DNA of 64,000 bases from UBA2965 sp036526135 (GTDB lineage Bacteria > Pseudomonadota > Gammaproteobacteria > Pseudomonadales > Azotimanducaceae): positions 1-64,000 of the forward strand of contig DATCZA010000068.1 of the NCBI GenBank assembly GCA_036526135.1. Direction: 5' to 3'. The translations under genes and the position numbers were made by a program. The notes under the pieces were generated by a model. The model ran no database searches. It saw only the letters and a list, made by a program, of their open reading frames with translations, and had not been told where the DNA came from. Numbering within the stretch: position 1 is the first letter of the stretch; every line of letters starts with the position of its first letter. Below are positions 51,161 through 60,049 of this stretch, piece by piece.

Positions 51161-52225
51161 TCAGCGTCGCCAGAGCAGCTCGACGTCCGCCGAGCCCGGC
51201 ACCGCGCCCGGCAGCTCGGCGAGCCGCCGGTCGAAGCGAAAGTTCGCAAGCAGCTGTTCGATGTCGGCGCGAGTGGTGAGCACCAGTCCGAGGCGATCAC
51301 CCTTGACGCCGGCCACTGCGATGTCGTCGACGAATTCCAGCTCTGCCAGATAGCTGAGCAGCTCCCCGTAGTCTCTGGCCGAGCCGACGCCGGACACGCC
51401 GACGAGCACCGGCCGGGCAAACCTGCCGAGGACGGCATGCCGCTGCGCGAGCTCGTCGGCAAGAAAGTCCACGCCCGCCTCCACCAGCCGGACGGCATTT
51501 TCGGCACTCATCGAAAACGGATGCAGATCGCCATCGAGCCAGAAATCCCATGCGCCCGTCCACTGCTCGGCGCCGATCTGCTGCAGACGCCCGACGAGGA
51601 CGACGTCCGCGCCGTAGCGGGCCGAGGCCGGCTCGAGCACCGTAGATACCCGCCCCCAAACCGCGGCGGGATCCACGAGCATACTGTCCTGAAGGTCCAT
51701 CAGCGGCAGCGACACCAGCACCCCCCGGTCCCGGGCCCGCGCCGACAGCTCGGAAGCGAGGCCGGCCGCATCTTCCGGAGAGAGGATGGAACGTGCCCCG
51801 CCGCGGTCCAGCACGATCCAGGCCGCCACCCGAGGACGGTTGGAACGCCAGACGGGCAGCTCGGCATCCTTGACCAGCTGCAGCAGAGATCCGCGCTCGA
51901 ACTGCACGATGAGCTTGAGCTCTTCGATCGGCCGTCCGTCCGCGCCCACACCCTCCACCTCGAGGTAGCGGAACTGGTTGTAGTAGCGCCCCGGAGCCGA
52001 CAGCGCTTCCCGAACCGCCTCCACGCGGGGCACGCTGGTCAGACCCGTCACGCGGGTGAGCACCTGCAGCAGGGCTTCGCCGGAGGCGTCGAGCCTTGCC
52101 TCGCGGCTCTGGTTCTCCACCGGGACCTCTACCTCGTAGAGCCAGGGAACGACGTCCGCGACGGCGCCGCCCGTCAGCAGGAACGCAAGCGTGACTTTCA
52201 GGAGGTGCGATCGTGCTGAGACCAC
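51161..52225 (-). CDS. DUF2066 exported protein
   Basis: 354 aa from GTG 52225 (MVSARSHLLKVTLAFLLTGGAVA), giving a clear signal peptide; a longer reading to 52273 runs into the purM promoter. The DUF2066 family is seen by LYEVEVPVENQSREARLDA, LVQFERGSLLQLVKDAELPVWRSNRPRVAAWIV-type segments and the tail WTGAWDFWLDGD. Function is unknown; the gene is conserved divergent from purM and next to the phosphotransferase and hda. Abuts the next gene with no gap. Confidence 0.85.
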   Translation of the reverse strand: MVSARSHLLKVTLAFLLTGGAVADVVPWLYEVEVPVENQSREARLDASGEALLQVLTRVTGLTSVPRVEAVREALSAPGRYYNQFRYLEVEGVGADGRPIEELKLIVQFERGSLLQLVKDAELPVWRSNRPRVAAWIVLDRGGARSILSPEDAAGLASELSARARDRGVLVSLPLMDLQDSMLVDPAAVWGRVSTVLEPASARYGADVVLVGRLQQIGAEQWTGAWDFWLDGDLHPFSMSAENAVRLVEAGVDFLADELAQRHAVLGRFARPVLVGVSGVGSARDYGELLSYLAELEFVDDIAVAGVKGDRLGLVLTTRADIEQLLANFRFDRRLAELPGAVPGSADVELLWRR

Positions 52226-52262
52226 CGTGGGCACCGCGGCTCCGACATCAGTACGGCGTCGA

Positions 52263-52298
52263 AGTTTACCCAATTCGCCAGGTCAGGTCTGGTAAACT
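52263..52298. promoter_or_regulatory. symmetric divergent promoter region of purM and the DUF2066 gene
   Basis: AGTTTACC (52263-52270) and GGTAAACT (52291-52298) are exact inverted copies 20 bp apart. Each gives an outward TAAACT with an upstream TG, an extended -10 reading TGGTAAACT for purM. So both genes may start from matched divergent promoters, about 40 bp before purM. An operator role is also possible. Confidence 0.5.
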
Positions 52299-52338
52299 CC
52301 GCCGCCATCAAGGGGCGGCAACAGGGCGAGGATTCAAC

Positions 52339-53379
52339 GTGACCAAGGGTCTCACCTACCGTGACGCCGGGGTGGACATCGACGCCGGCAACGAGCTCGT
52401 ACGCCGAATCTCAGCCGCCTGCAAAGCGACGCAGCGACCCGAGCAGCTCACCGGCCTCGGCGGCTTCGCGGCCCTGGCCGCAATGCCCGAGCGTTACCGG
52501 CAACCGGTCCTGGTGACGGGCACCGACGGTGTGGGCACCAAGCTCAAGCTCGCCATCGATCACGACCGGCACGACCAGGTCGGCCAGGACCTGGTGGCCA
52601 TGTGCGTGAACGACGTTCTGGTGACCGGTGCCGAGCCGTTTCTTTTCCTGGACTACTACGCCACCGGCCGACTGGACGTGGACGTGGCGGAACGGGTCAT
52701 CAAAGGTATCGCCCATGGCTGCGAGCTGTCCGGCTGCGCCCTGGTGGGCGGCGAGACCGCCGAAATGCCCGGGTTTTACGCGGCCGGCGACTACGACCTG
52801 GCCGGGTTCTGCGTCGGGGTCGTCGAGCGCGAGGACATCGTCACCGGCAGAGAGATCGCGCCTGGCGACGGGTTGATCGGGCTGCCGAGCAGCGGCCCCC
52901 ATTCCAATGGATACTCGCTCATCCGTCGGATCATCGAGGAGCGAACCGTCCACGTGGATGGTGAGCTGCTAGACCAGCTCATGGCGCCGACCACCATCTA
53001 CGCCAAGCAGGTGCTCGCGCTGGCAGAAGCCATCCCCGTGCGCGGCATGGCCCACATCACCGGCGGCGGCCTTCTCGAGAACCTGCCCCGAATGTTCGCC
53101 GCCGCCGACGTTGCGGCGCTGGTGGACATGGACTCGTGGACCCGGCCGGAGGTGTTCAGCTGGCTGCAGCAGGCCGGCAACGTCGAGGAGCGGGAGATGC
53201 TGAGAACGTTCAACTGCGGCATCGGCTACGTGATCTGCGTTGCCGGAGAGGACACCGCAGCAGCCCTGTCGACCCTGACGGATCTGGGTTCTTCGCCCAC
53301 CGTCATCGGCCGCGTGGTCCCGGCGGGAACCGAGGCCGGTCAGGGTCAGCTTCTCATCGCGCCCGAGGTCGAGCCCTAG
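52339..53379 (+). CDS. purM: phosphoribosylformylglycinamidine cyclo-ligase
   Basis: 346 aa from GTG 52339 with GAGG eight bases upstream. TYRDAGVDIDAGN, GTDGVGTKLKLAI, GGETAEMPGFY and HITGGGLLENLPRM are PurM signatures. It closes the imidazole ring of AIR in purine synthesis with ATP. PurN usually follows; here the next gene is a convergent dcd with 4-bp overlap, so purN is elsewhere. Confidence 0.97.
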   Translation: MTKGLTYRDAGVDIDAGNELVRRISAACKATQRPEQLTGLGGFAALAAMPERYRQPVLVTGTDGVGTKLKLAIDHDRHDQVGQDLVAMCVNDVLVTGAEPFLFLDYYATGRLDVDVAERVIKGIAHGCELSGCALVGGETAEMPGFYAAGDYDLAGFCVGVVEREDIVTGREIAPGDGLIGLPSSGPHSNGYSLIRRIIEERTVHVDGELLDQLMAPTTIYAKQVLALAEAIPVRGMAHITGGGLLENLPRMFAAADVAALVDMDSWTRPEVFSWLQQAGNVEEREMLRTFNCGIGYVICVAGEDTAAALSTLTDLGSSPTVIGRVVPAGTEAGQGQLLIAPEVEP

Positions 53380-53939
53380 GGTCTGGGCAGGGTCACGCCG
53401 CGCTGACCCTGATACTTGCCGCCGCGGTCCTTGTAGGTGATCTCGCAGCGCTCGTCAGACTGAAAAAAGAGCATCTGCGCTACACCTTCGTTGGCATAGA
53501 TCTTCGCCGGCAGGTTGGTCGTGTTGGAGAACTCCAGCGTGACGTGGCCTTCCCACTCGGGTTCGAGCGGGGTGACGTTGACGATGATGCCGCAGCGGGC
53601 GTAGGTCGACTTGCCCAGACAGATGGTGAGCACATCCTCGGGAATCCGGAAGTACTCTACCGTGCTGGCCAGCGCGAACGAGTTCGGGGGAACGATGCAG
53701 ACGTCCCCGGTCACGTCCACGAAGCTTCGCTCGTCGAACGCCTTGGGGTCGACGGTGGCGGAGTAGATGTTCGTGAAGACCTTGAAGTTCCGCGCGCAGC
53801 GGACATCGTAGCCATAGCTGGACGTCCCGTAGGAAATGACCTTTTCATCGCCCCTGAGGCGCACCTGCTGCGGCTCGAAGGGTTCGATCATGCCCTGCGC
53901 CGCCATCTCGCGAATCCAGCGATCCGACTTGATCGTCAC
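53376..53939 (-). CDS. dcd: dCTP deaminase
   Basis: 187 aa. MTIKSDRWIREMA, SSYGYDVRCARNF, CLGKSTYARCGI and LEFSNTTNLPAKIYANEGVAQ with the catalytic Glu are exact Dcd motifs. It deaminates dCTP to dUTP for thymidylate synthesis. Same strand as and 35 bp from apbC; convergent with purM. Confidence 0.97.
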   Translation of the reverse strand: MTIKSDRWIREMAAQGMIEPFEPQQVRLRGDEKVISYGTSSYGYDVRCARNFKVFTNIYSATVDPKAFDERSFVDVTGDVCIVPPNSFALASTVEYFRIPEDVLTICLGKSTYARCGIIVNVTPLEPEWEGHVTLEFSNTTNLPAKIYANEGVAQMLFFQSDERCEITYKDRGGKYQGQRGVTLPRP

Positions 53940-53974
53940 CGTGCCACCCCGATCTGCTGTGGTTGGGCCATGGT

Positions 53975-55000
53975 CTAGTCGTCCGTGATGCGGATCTCGG
54001 GCATGTCGGCGTCCGCACGTGCCTCAATGCCCCACAGCCGCGCCGCGAGATGCCGCGCGGCCTCCCGGTACAGACCGGCAATCTCGCCCGTCGGATCCTG
54101 CACAACGGTCGGCAGGCCACCGTCCGCCTGCTCCCGGATCTGCATGGCCAGCGGCAGCTCGGCAAGCACGGGCACACCGGTCTCGGCAGCAATCCGCGCC
54201 CCGCCTCCGGTACCGAACACGGCGCTCTCCCCGCCGCAGTGCGGGCAGCGGAAGACGCTCATGTTTTCGACCACGCCGAGCACGGGAATGTCGACCTTGC
54301 GGAACATCTCGATGCCTTTCTTGGCATCCAGCAGGGCGATGTCCTGAGGCGTGGTGACGATCACGGCGCCCGACACGGGCACCTTCTGGGACAGCGTCAG
54401 CTGGATGTCGCCGGTTCCCGGCGGCATATCCACCACGAGGTAGTCCAGATCGTCCCACAGCGACTGGTTGAGCAGCTGCTGCAACGCGCCGGAAACCATG
54501 GGCCCGCGCCAGACCATGGGCGTGTCCTCGTTCACCAGGAAGCTCATGGACATGGCCTGGATTCCATGGGCCTTGATGGGCTCGAAGTACTGCTGGTCCC
54601 TGACCTCGGGCCGCCGACCCTCGGCGACGCCGAGCATCATCCCCTGGCTGGGGCCGTAAATGTCGGCGTCGAGCAGACCCGTTCGCGCGCCTTCCCGATC
54701 CAGCGCCAGCGCCAGATTCACGGCGGTGGTGGACTTGCCTACGCCGCCCTTGCCCGAGGCAACGGCAATGATGTGCTTGACCCGGCTGAATCCTCTCCCC
54801 GGAGGTGCCTGAAACCGCAGATCGAGATCGACGGCACTCACCCCGAGAAAATCGGCCAGCTGCCCGGCAAGCCGGTCGCGGATACCGGCCGCGGGGTAGC
54901 CCAGGGTGACAGCAACCTGGTTGCCCGAGCTGAGCACCCTGGCGCCCAGCTCGCCCCACGAAACGTTGAGATACGGATCCGGAAATTGCTCGATTTTCAT
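53975..55000 (-). CDS. apbC: iron-sulfur cluster carrier protein ApbC/Mrp
   Basis: 341 aa. A short MIP18-like domain (about 1-85) is followed by the ATPase: ASGKGGVGKSTTAVNLALAL with the deviant Walker A, DADIYGPSQGMMLG, and VENMSVFRCPHCGGES with the CxxC that holds the Fe-S cluster between subunits. It passes [4Fe-4S] clusters to apoproteins. Encoded beside metG and the Fe-S-rich rsx genes. A TATAAT lies about 60 bp upstream. Confidence 0.95.
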   Translation of the reverse strand: MKIEQFPDPYLNVSWGELGARVLSSGNQVAVTLGYPAAGIRDRLAGQLADFLGVSAVDLDLRFQAPPGRGFSRVKHIIAVASGKGGVGKSTTAVNLALALDREGARTGLLDADIYGPSQGMMLGVAEGRRPEVRDQQYFEPIKAHGIQAMSMSFLVNEDTPMVWRGPMVSGALQQLLNQSLWDDLDYLVVDMPPGTGDIQLTLSQKVPVSGAVIVTTPQDIALLDAKKGIEMFRKVDIPVLGVVENMSVFRCPHCGGESAVFGTGGGARIAAETGVPVLAELPLAMQIREQADGGLPTVVQDPTGEIAGLYREAARHLAARLWGIEARADADMPEIRITDD

Positions 55001-55060
55001 TAATGCACCGCGGCAGCGCCCTTGCGGGGCCCTGCCTGTGGTAAGACGCCGAAGGCGCGC

Positions 55061-55085
55061 ATTATAGGTGAGTTACCGTTATAGT
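55061..55085. promoter_or_regulatory. divergent -10 boxes of apbC and metG
   Basis: ATTATA at 55061-55066 is TATAAT on the minus strand, about 60 bp before the apbC ATG at 55000. TATAGT at 55080-55085 on the plus strand is about 43 bp before the metG ATG at 55129. The two would fire away from each other. The -35 regions are weak. Confidence 0.45.
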
Positions 55086-55128
55086 CCCGCTTTTTCGGAC
55101 ACCCCGAAGCGCTCACGCGCAGCCAACC

Positions 55129-57150
55129 ATGACACGTCGCATCCTGGTCACCAGCGCCTTGCCCAACGCCAACGGCGCGATTCACATCGGTCATCTGCTG
55201 GAGCACATCCAGACCGACATCTGGGTGCGTTTTCAGCGTATGCGGGGGCACCTGGTGATCTACGTCTGCGCGGACGATACCCACGGCACGGCCACCATGC
55301 TCAAGGCCGAGGAAGAGGGAGTCGAGCCCGAACGGCTCATCGAGCGGATCCGCGCCGAGCATGCCAGGGACTTCCAGGGCTTTCTCGTGGCCCACGACAA
55401 CTACTACTCCACCCATTCCCAGGAAAACCGCCATTACGCCGAGCTCATCTACCAGCGCCTGAAGGACGGCGGCCTGATCTTCACCCGGGAGGTGGCCCAG
55501 CTCTACGACCCCCAGCGGAAGCTGTTTCTCGCCGACCGTTTCGTCAAGGGCCGCTGCCCGCGCTGCGACGCCGAGGATCAGTACGGCGACAACTGCGAAG
55601 CGTGCGGCGCAACCTACGACGCCACCGAGCTGAAGGATCCGCGCTCGTTGATCTCCGGGGCGGTCCCCGTGCTGGAGCGCTCAGAGCACCACTTCTTCGA
55701 TCTTCCCCAGTACACGGAAATGCTGAAAGCGTGGACGGCCGGCGGCGCGGTGCAGCCCGAGGTGCAGAACAAGCTGGCCGAGTGGCTCGACGCGGGCTTG
55801 AAGCCCTGGGACATTTCCCGGGACGCGCCGTACTTCGGCTTTCTGATTCCAGGGACTCAGGACAAGTACTTCTACGTGTGGATGGACGCGCCCATCGGCT
55901 ACATGGCGAGCTTCCAGAATTACGTCTCCGAGCGCAAAGACGTCGATTTCGACACGTACTGGGAGCCCGAGGGCGACGCCGAGGTACATCATTTCATCGG
56001 CAAGGACATCGTCAACTTTCACGCGCTGTTCTGGCCGGCGGTGCTGGAGGGCGCCGGGTTCCGCAAGCCCACCCGTCTGCACGTTCACGGCTTTGTCACC
56101 GTCGAAGGGCGCAAGATGTCGAAATCGCGAGGCACGTTCGTCAACGCGTCCACCTACCTCGAGCACCTCAACCCCGAGTTCCTGCGCTACTACTACGCGA
56201 CCAAGCTGAACGGAACCATCGACGACATGGACATCAATCTGGACGACTTCGTCCAGCGCGTAAACTCCGATCTGGTCGGTAAGGTCGTCAACATCGCCAG
56301 CCGCTGTGCCGGGTTCATCACCAAGCAGTTCGACGGGCGCCTGGCGGGCACGCTGCACGACGCCGAGCTGCAGGGGCGGTTCGTCGACGCCGCCGCGCCC
56401 ATCGCCGAGCTCTTCGAAGCCGGCGACACCAGCAAGGCCGTGAGGGAAATCACGGCGCTGGCCGACCAGGCGAACCAGTACATCGCCCACCACGCGCCCT
56501 GGTCCATGATCAAGGAAGCGGGCCGAGAAGCCGAGGTCCAGGCGGTGTGCAGCCAGGGCATCAACCTGTTCCGCATCCTGGCGATCTACCTCAAGCCGAT
56601 CCTGCCGCGGATGGCGAGCGAAGCCGAAGCCTTCCTCGAGATCGAACCGCTCGCCTGGAAGGATGTGGATGCGCCTCTGCTCGATCACCCGATCGGCGCG
56701 TTCAGGCCTCTGTTCACGAGAATGGAGAGGAAGGCCGTGGACCGGATGATCGAGGCGGGCCGGGAGGCGGGCTCCGAGCCCGTCCCGGACTCCGCCCCAT
56801 CCAGCGAGGCGCCCGCCGAATCACAGCAGATCAGCATCGACGACTTTGCCAGGATCGACCTGAGAGTGGCGAAGATCAGCGCCGCGGAGCCCGTGGCAGG
56901 CGCCGACAAGCTTCTGCGGCTGACTCTGGATCTCGGCGATTCCAACCGCCAGGTCTTCGCCGGTATCAAGTCTGCCTACGAAGCACAGAGTCTGCAGGGC
57001 AGGCTGTGCGTCGTGGTTGCCAACCTCGCTCCGCGCAAGATGCGCTTCGGGGTATCCGAGGGGATGGTGCTCGCCGCCGGCCCGGGCGGAAAGGACATCT
57101 TCCTGCTGAGCCCGGACTCGGGCGCCGAGCCGGGCATGATCGTGCGCTGA
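55129..57150 (+). CDS. metG: methionine-tRNA ligase
   Basis: 673 aa (E. coli 677). HIGHLLEHIQTDI holds the HIGH motif; CPRCDAEDQYGDNCEACGA is the zinc knuckle; GRKMSKSRG has exact KMSKS. The C-terminal EMAPII-like tRNA-binding domain is present (ARIDLRVAKI... LAPRKMRFGVSEGM). First gene of the metG-rsx-nth run; rsxA starts 6 bp later. Confidence 0.98.
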   Translation: MTRRILVTSALPNANGAIHIGHLLEHIQTDIWVRFQRMRGHLVIYVCADDTHGTATMLKAEEEGVEPERLIERIRAEHARDFQGFLVAHDNYYSTHSQENRHYAELIYQRLKDGGLIFTREVAQLYDPQRKLFLADRFVKGRCPRCDAEDQYGDNCEACGATYDATELKDPRSLISGAVPVLERSEHHFFDLPQYTEMLKAWTAGGAVQPEVQNKLAEWLDAGLKPWDISRDAPYFGFLIPGTQDKYFYVWMDAPIGYMASFQNYVSERKDVDFDTYWEPEGDAEVHHFIGKDIVNFHALFWPAVLEGAGFRKPTRLHVHGFVTVEGRKMSKSRGTFVNASTYLEHLNPEFLRYYYATKLNGTIDDMDINLDDFVQRVNSDLVGKVVNIASRCAGFITKQFDGRLAGTLHDAELQGRFVDAAAPIAELFEAGDTSKAVREITALADQANQYIAHHAPWSMIKEAGREAEVQAVCSQGINLFRILAIYLKPILPRMASEAEAFLEIEPLAWKDVDAPLLDHPIGAFRPLFTRMERKAVDRMIEAGREAGSEPVPDSAPSSEAPAESQQISIDDFARIDLRVAKISAAEPVAGADKLLRLTLDLGDSNRQVFAGIKSAYEAQSLQGRLCVVVANLAPRKMRFGVSEGMVLAAGPGGKDIFLLSPDSGAEPGMIVR

Positions 57151-57156
57151 GCCGCC

Positions 57157-57735
57157 ATGGCTGAGCTCGCTCTCATTGTCGTCGGCGCTCTGCTCGTCAA
57201 CAATTTCGTGCTGGCCCAGTTCCTCGGCCTGTGCCCGTTCATCGGCGTGTCCGGCAACTACGACACGGCGGTGGCCATGGGGTTCGCCACCACCTTCGTG
57301 CTGACCCTGGCGGCCGCCGTGAGCTACATGGCCTATCACTGGCTGCTGCTGCCTTTGGGGCTGGAGTTTCTGCGGGTCATCGTGTTCATCGTGGTCATCG
57401 CTGCCCTCGTCCAGCTGACGGAGGTTTTTCTGCGCAATACGAGCCCCGTTCTGCACAACGCCCTGGGCATCTACCTGCCGCTGATCACCACGAACTGCGC
57501 GGTTCTGGGCGTCGCCCTGCTGGCCATCAACCACAGCCTCTCCCTGCTGGGAACCGTGGCGTACGCCATCGGGGCGGCGGTGGGTTTCACGATGGTTCTG
57601 GTGGTCTTCGCGGCCATGCGGGAACGCCTCGCCCACGCCGAAGTGCCGGCGGCATTTCGCGGTGCGCCCATTACCCTGATCAGCGCGGGAATTCTCTCTC
57701 TTGCGTTCCTCGGGTTCGCGGGGCTCGGCAACTGA
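57157..57735 (+). CDS. rsxA: electron transport complex subunit RsxA
   Basis: 192 aa, six membrane helices, as in E. coli (193). LIVVGALLVNNFVLAQFLGLCPFIGVS and LGIYLPLITTNCAVLGVALL are the twin half-repeats whose cysteines hold a [2Fe-2S] in the membrane between RsxA and RsxE. Full length and intact. Starts the reduced rsx operon. Confidence 0.97.
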   Translation: MAELALIVVGALLVNNFVLAQFLGLCPFIGVSGNYDTAVAMGFATTFVLTLAAAVSYMAYHWLLLPLGLEFLRVIVFIVVIAALVQLTEVFLRNTSPVLHNALGIYLPLITTNCAVLGVALLAINHSLSLLGTVAYAIGAAVGFTMVLVVFAAMRERLAHAEVPAAFRGAPITLISAGILSLAFLGFAGLGN

Positions 57736-57754
57736 TGGGCAGCGCAGGTCCCCC

Positions 57755-58669
57755 ATGCTGACCGCTTTGGTACTGACTGCCGTGCTGACCGCCGTGGTGG
57801 CCGCCCTGGGGGCCGCGCTCGTCTGGGCGGACCGGCGCTACCCGCCGGATACGCGGACGCTGGTGGAGTCGATCGACGGTCTGCTCCCCCAGACCCAGTG
57901 CGCGCAGTGCGGATACCCCGGCTGCCGACCCTACGCCGAGGCCGTCGCCGCGGGCGCGGCCATCAACCTGTGCCCTCCAGGCGGTCCCGAGACACACCGG
58001 GCCCTCGCCCGGTTGCTCGGCCGCAGCGAAGAAGACCCACCGCAGGAGGCTTCCAAGCTCAAAGCCCGCATCCGAGAGGACGGCTGCATCGGCTGTTACC
58101 TGTGCGTGGAGGCATGCCCCGTGGACGCCATCGTGGGCGCGCCGCGCTATCTTCACACGGTCCTCGAGGCGGCGTGCACGGGCTGCGAGCTTTGCGTCCC
58201 GGCGTGCCCGGTGGACTGCATCGACATGACGCCCGCCCGGGAGGCTTCCCCCATCAGCCATCAGCCGCGCCGGCGATGGCCGGACCGGCAGAGCTCACCA
58301 TGCATCAGGTGCGGAGCCTGCCAGCCCGCCTGCCCGGTGGGGCTGAGCCCCCAGGAGCTGCTCTGGTACGCCGGGGGCTCCTCCAGCGGGAGGCCTACCG
58401 GTCAGGCGGCCGCCGCGACCCGCGGCCTGGATCGCTGCATCGAGTGCGGGCTTTGCAACCCGGTCTGTCCCAGCAACATCGACCTCGTGGGCGTCTTTCG
58501 CCAAGCGCGACGAGCGCAGGCCGCAAGGCACGAAGCCGAACGGGACGCCGCCGATGCCAAGGCGCGGCATGCAAGACGCACCGAACGCCTCGAGCAGACG
58601 ACCGCCAAGCGCGCTGAAGATCGCGAGCAGCGCATTGCCCGACGGAGCGGCAGGCAATGGCGGGCCTGA
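57755..58669 (+). CDS. rsxB: RsxB fused to the twin [4Fe-4S] domain of RsxC
   Basis: 304 aa against about 192 for E. coli RsxB. Residues 1-175 are RsxB: a membrane helix (about 3-22), the Fe-S motif Cys49, Cys52, Cys57, Cys73, then two ferredoxin motifs (Cys111/114/117/121 and Cys141/144/147/151). Residues 183-304 match the RsxC C terminus: CIRCGACQPACPVGLSPQEL (Cys183/186/189/193) and CIECGLCNPVCPSNIDL (Cys228/231/234/238), then a charged Ala-rich coil. The RsxC N-terminal part (FMN/NADH-binding and SLBB domains) is missing, and rsxD starts 13 bp inside this gene, so no separate rsxC exists here. Five Fe-S sites are predicted. Confidence 0.93.
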   Translation: MLTALVLTAVLTAVVAALGAALVWADRRYPPDTRTLVESIDGLLPQTQCAQCGYPGCRPYAEAVAAGAAINLCPPGGPETHRALARLLGRSEEDPPQEASKLKARIREDGCIGCYLCVEACPVDAIVGAPRYLHTVLEAACTGCELCVPACPVDCIDMTPAREASPISHQPRRRWPDRQSSPCIRCGACQPACPVGLSPQELLWYAGGSSSGRPTGQAAAATRGLDRCIECGLCNPVCPSNIDLVGVFRQARRAQAARHEAERDAADAKARHARRTERLEQTTAKRAEDREQRIARRSGRQWRA

Positions 58670-59568
58670 GCTCCCGCGGGATCATGATGGCCGTCTGCCT
58701 GGCGCTTTTGCCGGGCACCGCGACGATGATCTATTTCTACGGGGTCGGCGTGGTGCACAACCTGCTGCTCGCCGTGCCCGTCGGGCTGGCCGTCGAAGCC
58801 ATCTGCCTGCAGTTGCAGCAGCGTTCCGTCGGCCGGACGCTGGCCGATGGCAGCACGGTACTCACGTGCGTGCTCATCGCGCTCGCCCTGCCGCCCGGCG
58901 CGCCCTTTGAAATTCTCTCCATCGCCGTCGTTGCGGCCGTAGCCCTGGCAAAACACCTTTACGGCGGGCTGGGGAGCAACCTGTTCAACCCCGCGCTCGT
59001 GGGGTACGCCGTCGTCCTGGTCTCGTTTCCCGTGGCGATGGCGAGCTGGCCCATCCCGATGGACGGCGAAACCGGCGCCACGGCGCTGGTGTCGATGAAG
59101 TACCGGGAGGGGCTCACCGTCGCGGAAGCGTGGCAGGGCGCACGCGGCTTCGGCGCCATCGGCGGCTACGGCTGGGAGTGGATCAACCTGGGCTTCCTCC
59201 TAGGCGGGGCTGTGCTCGTGTGGCGGCGGCTGGCGGCATGGCGCGTGCCGGCGACCATTCTGGCCACCATCGCCGTGCTGGCGGCCGCGTTCTGGGACGG
59301 CGGCAGCTCGACCAGCAGCGGGTCCCCGCTCTTCCACTGGTTCACCGGCTCCACGATGCTGACCGTCTTCTTCTTCGCAACGGACCCCGTTACGCACCCG
59401 GTTTCGCCGCGCGGTCAGATCGTCTTCGGCATCGTGGTGGGCACCGCGACCTTCTTGATTCGGGCCTTCGGTAACTATCCGGACGGCGCGGCATTCGCCA
59501 TCCTCCTCGGCAACGCCCTCACGCCCTATCTCGACAAGCGTCTGCAGGAGGCGTCGGCAAATGCATAA
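58657..59568 (+). CDS. rsxD: electron transport complex subunit RsxD, short form
   Basis: 303 aa against about 350 in E. coli. LYGGLGSNLFNPALVGYAVVLVSFP, TGATAL (139-144) with the FMN-carrying Thr142, GWEWINLGFLLGG and ATDPVTHPVSPRGQ are RsxD signatures. It lacks about 20 N-terminal residues and part of the loop before TGATAL. Flavin-carrying membrane subunit. ATG lies inside the end of the rsxB fusion; translation is probably coupled. Confidence 0.95.
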   Translation: MAGLSSRGIMMAVCLALLPGTATMIYFYGVGVVHNLLLAVPVGLAVEAICLQLQQRSVGRTLADGSTVLTCVLIALALPPGAPFEILSIAVVAAVALAKHLYGGLGSNLFNPALVGYAVVLVSFPVAMASWPIPMDGETGATALVSMKYREGLTVAEAWQGARGFGAIGGYGWEWINLGFLLGGAVLVWRRLAAWRVPATILATIAVLAAAFWDGGSSTSSGSPLFHWFTGSTMLTVFFFATDPVTHPVSPRGQIVFGIVVGTATFLIRAFGNYPDGAAFAILLGNALTPYLDKRLQEASANA

Positions 59569-60049
59569 GCTCGTGCTCATCGCGGCCGCCTGCGCGATGC
59601 TGCTCGCCCTCACCGATGCTTGGACGGCGGATCGCATCGCCCGGAACGCCCGCAGCCACGAGCTGAGCCAAATCACCGACCTGGCGGGAGCAGCGCCGCC
59701 TGCCGATACGACCTGGAATGAGGACGTCTGGGATTTCTGCAGCGGCACGAAACTCGCCCGCAGCTCGGCGGCGGGTTACGGCGGCCCGATCCGGTTGGTC
59801 GTCGGCGTGTCGCAAGGGCGCATCCTGGGCATCAGAGTCACCGCGCACCAGGAAACGCCCGGCCTTGCCGACTTCCTGCGCGAGCCCAAGCGCGGTTGGC
59901 TTGCCGCATTGAATGGCCGGACCGGACCGGAAACCGCGGCCGTCGATGCGGTAGCGGGGGCCACGATCACCAGCGAAGCGGTCGTCCGCGCGGTTCGCGA
60001 CGCCATGGACCGGGCGCAGGACGCCAGCGCCGAGGGATGCCGCGCATGA
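59561..60049 (+). CDS. rsxG: electron transport complex subunit RsxG, short form
   Basis: 162 aa against 206 in E. coli. N-terminal membrane helix (3-20), GYGGPIRLVVGV and TAHQETPGLADF, then AGATITSEAVVRAV, whose Thr135 should carry covalent FMN on the periplasmic side. The membrane-proximal part is shortened by about 40 residues, and the usual S/T before GAT is Ala. Overlaps rsxD by 8 bp and rsxE by 4 bp. Confidence 0.92.
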   Translation: MHKLVLIAAACAMLLALTDAWTADRIARNARSHELSQITDLAGAAPPADTTWNEDVWDFCSGTKLARSSAAGYGGPIRLVVGVSQGRILGIRVTAHQETPGLADFLREPKRGWLAALNGRTGPETAAVDAVAGATITSEAVVRAVRDAMDRAQDASAEGCRA

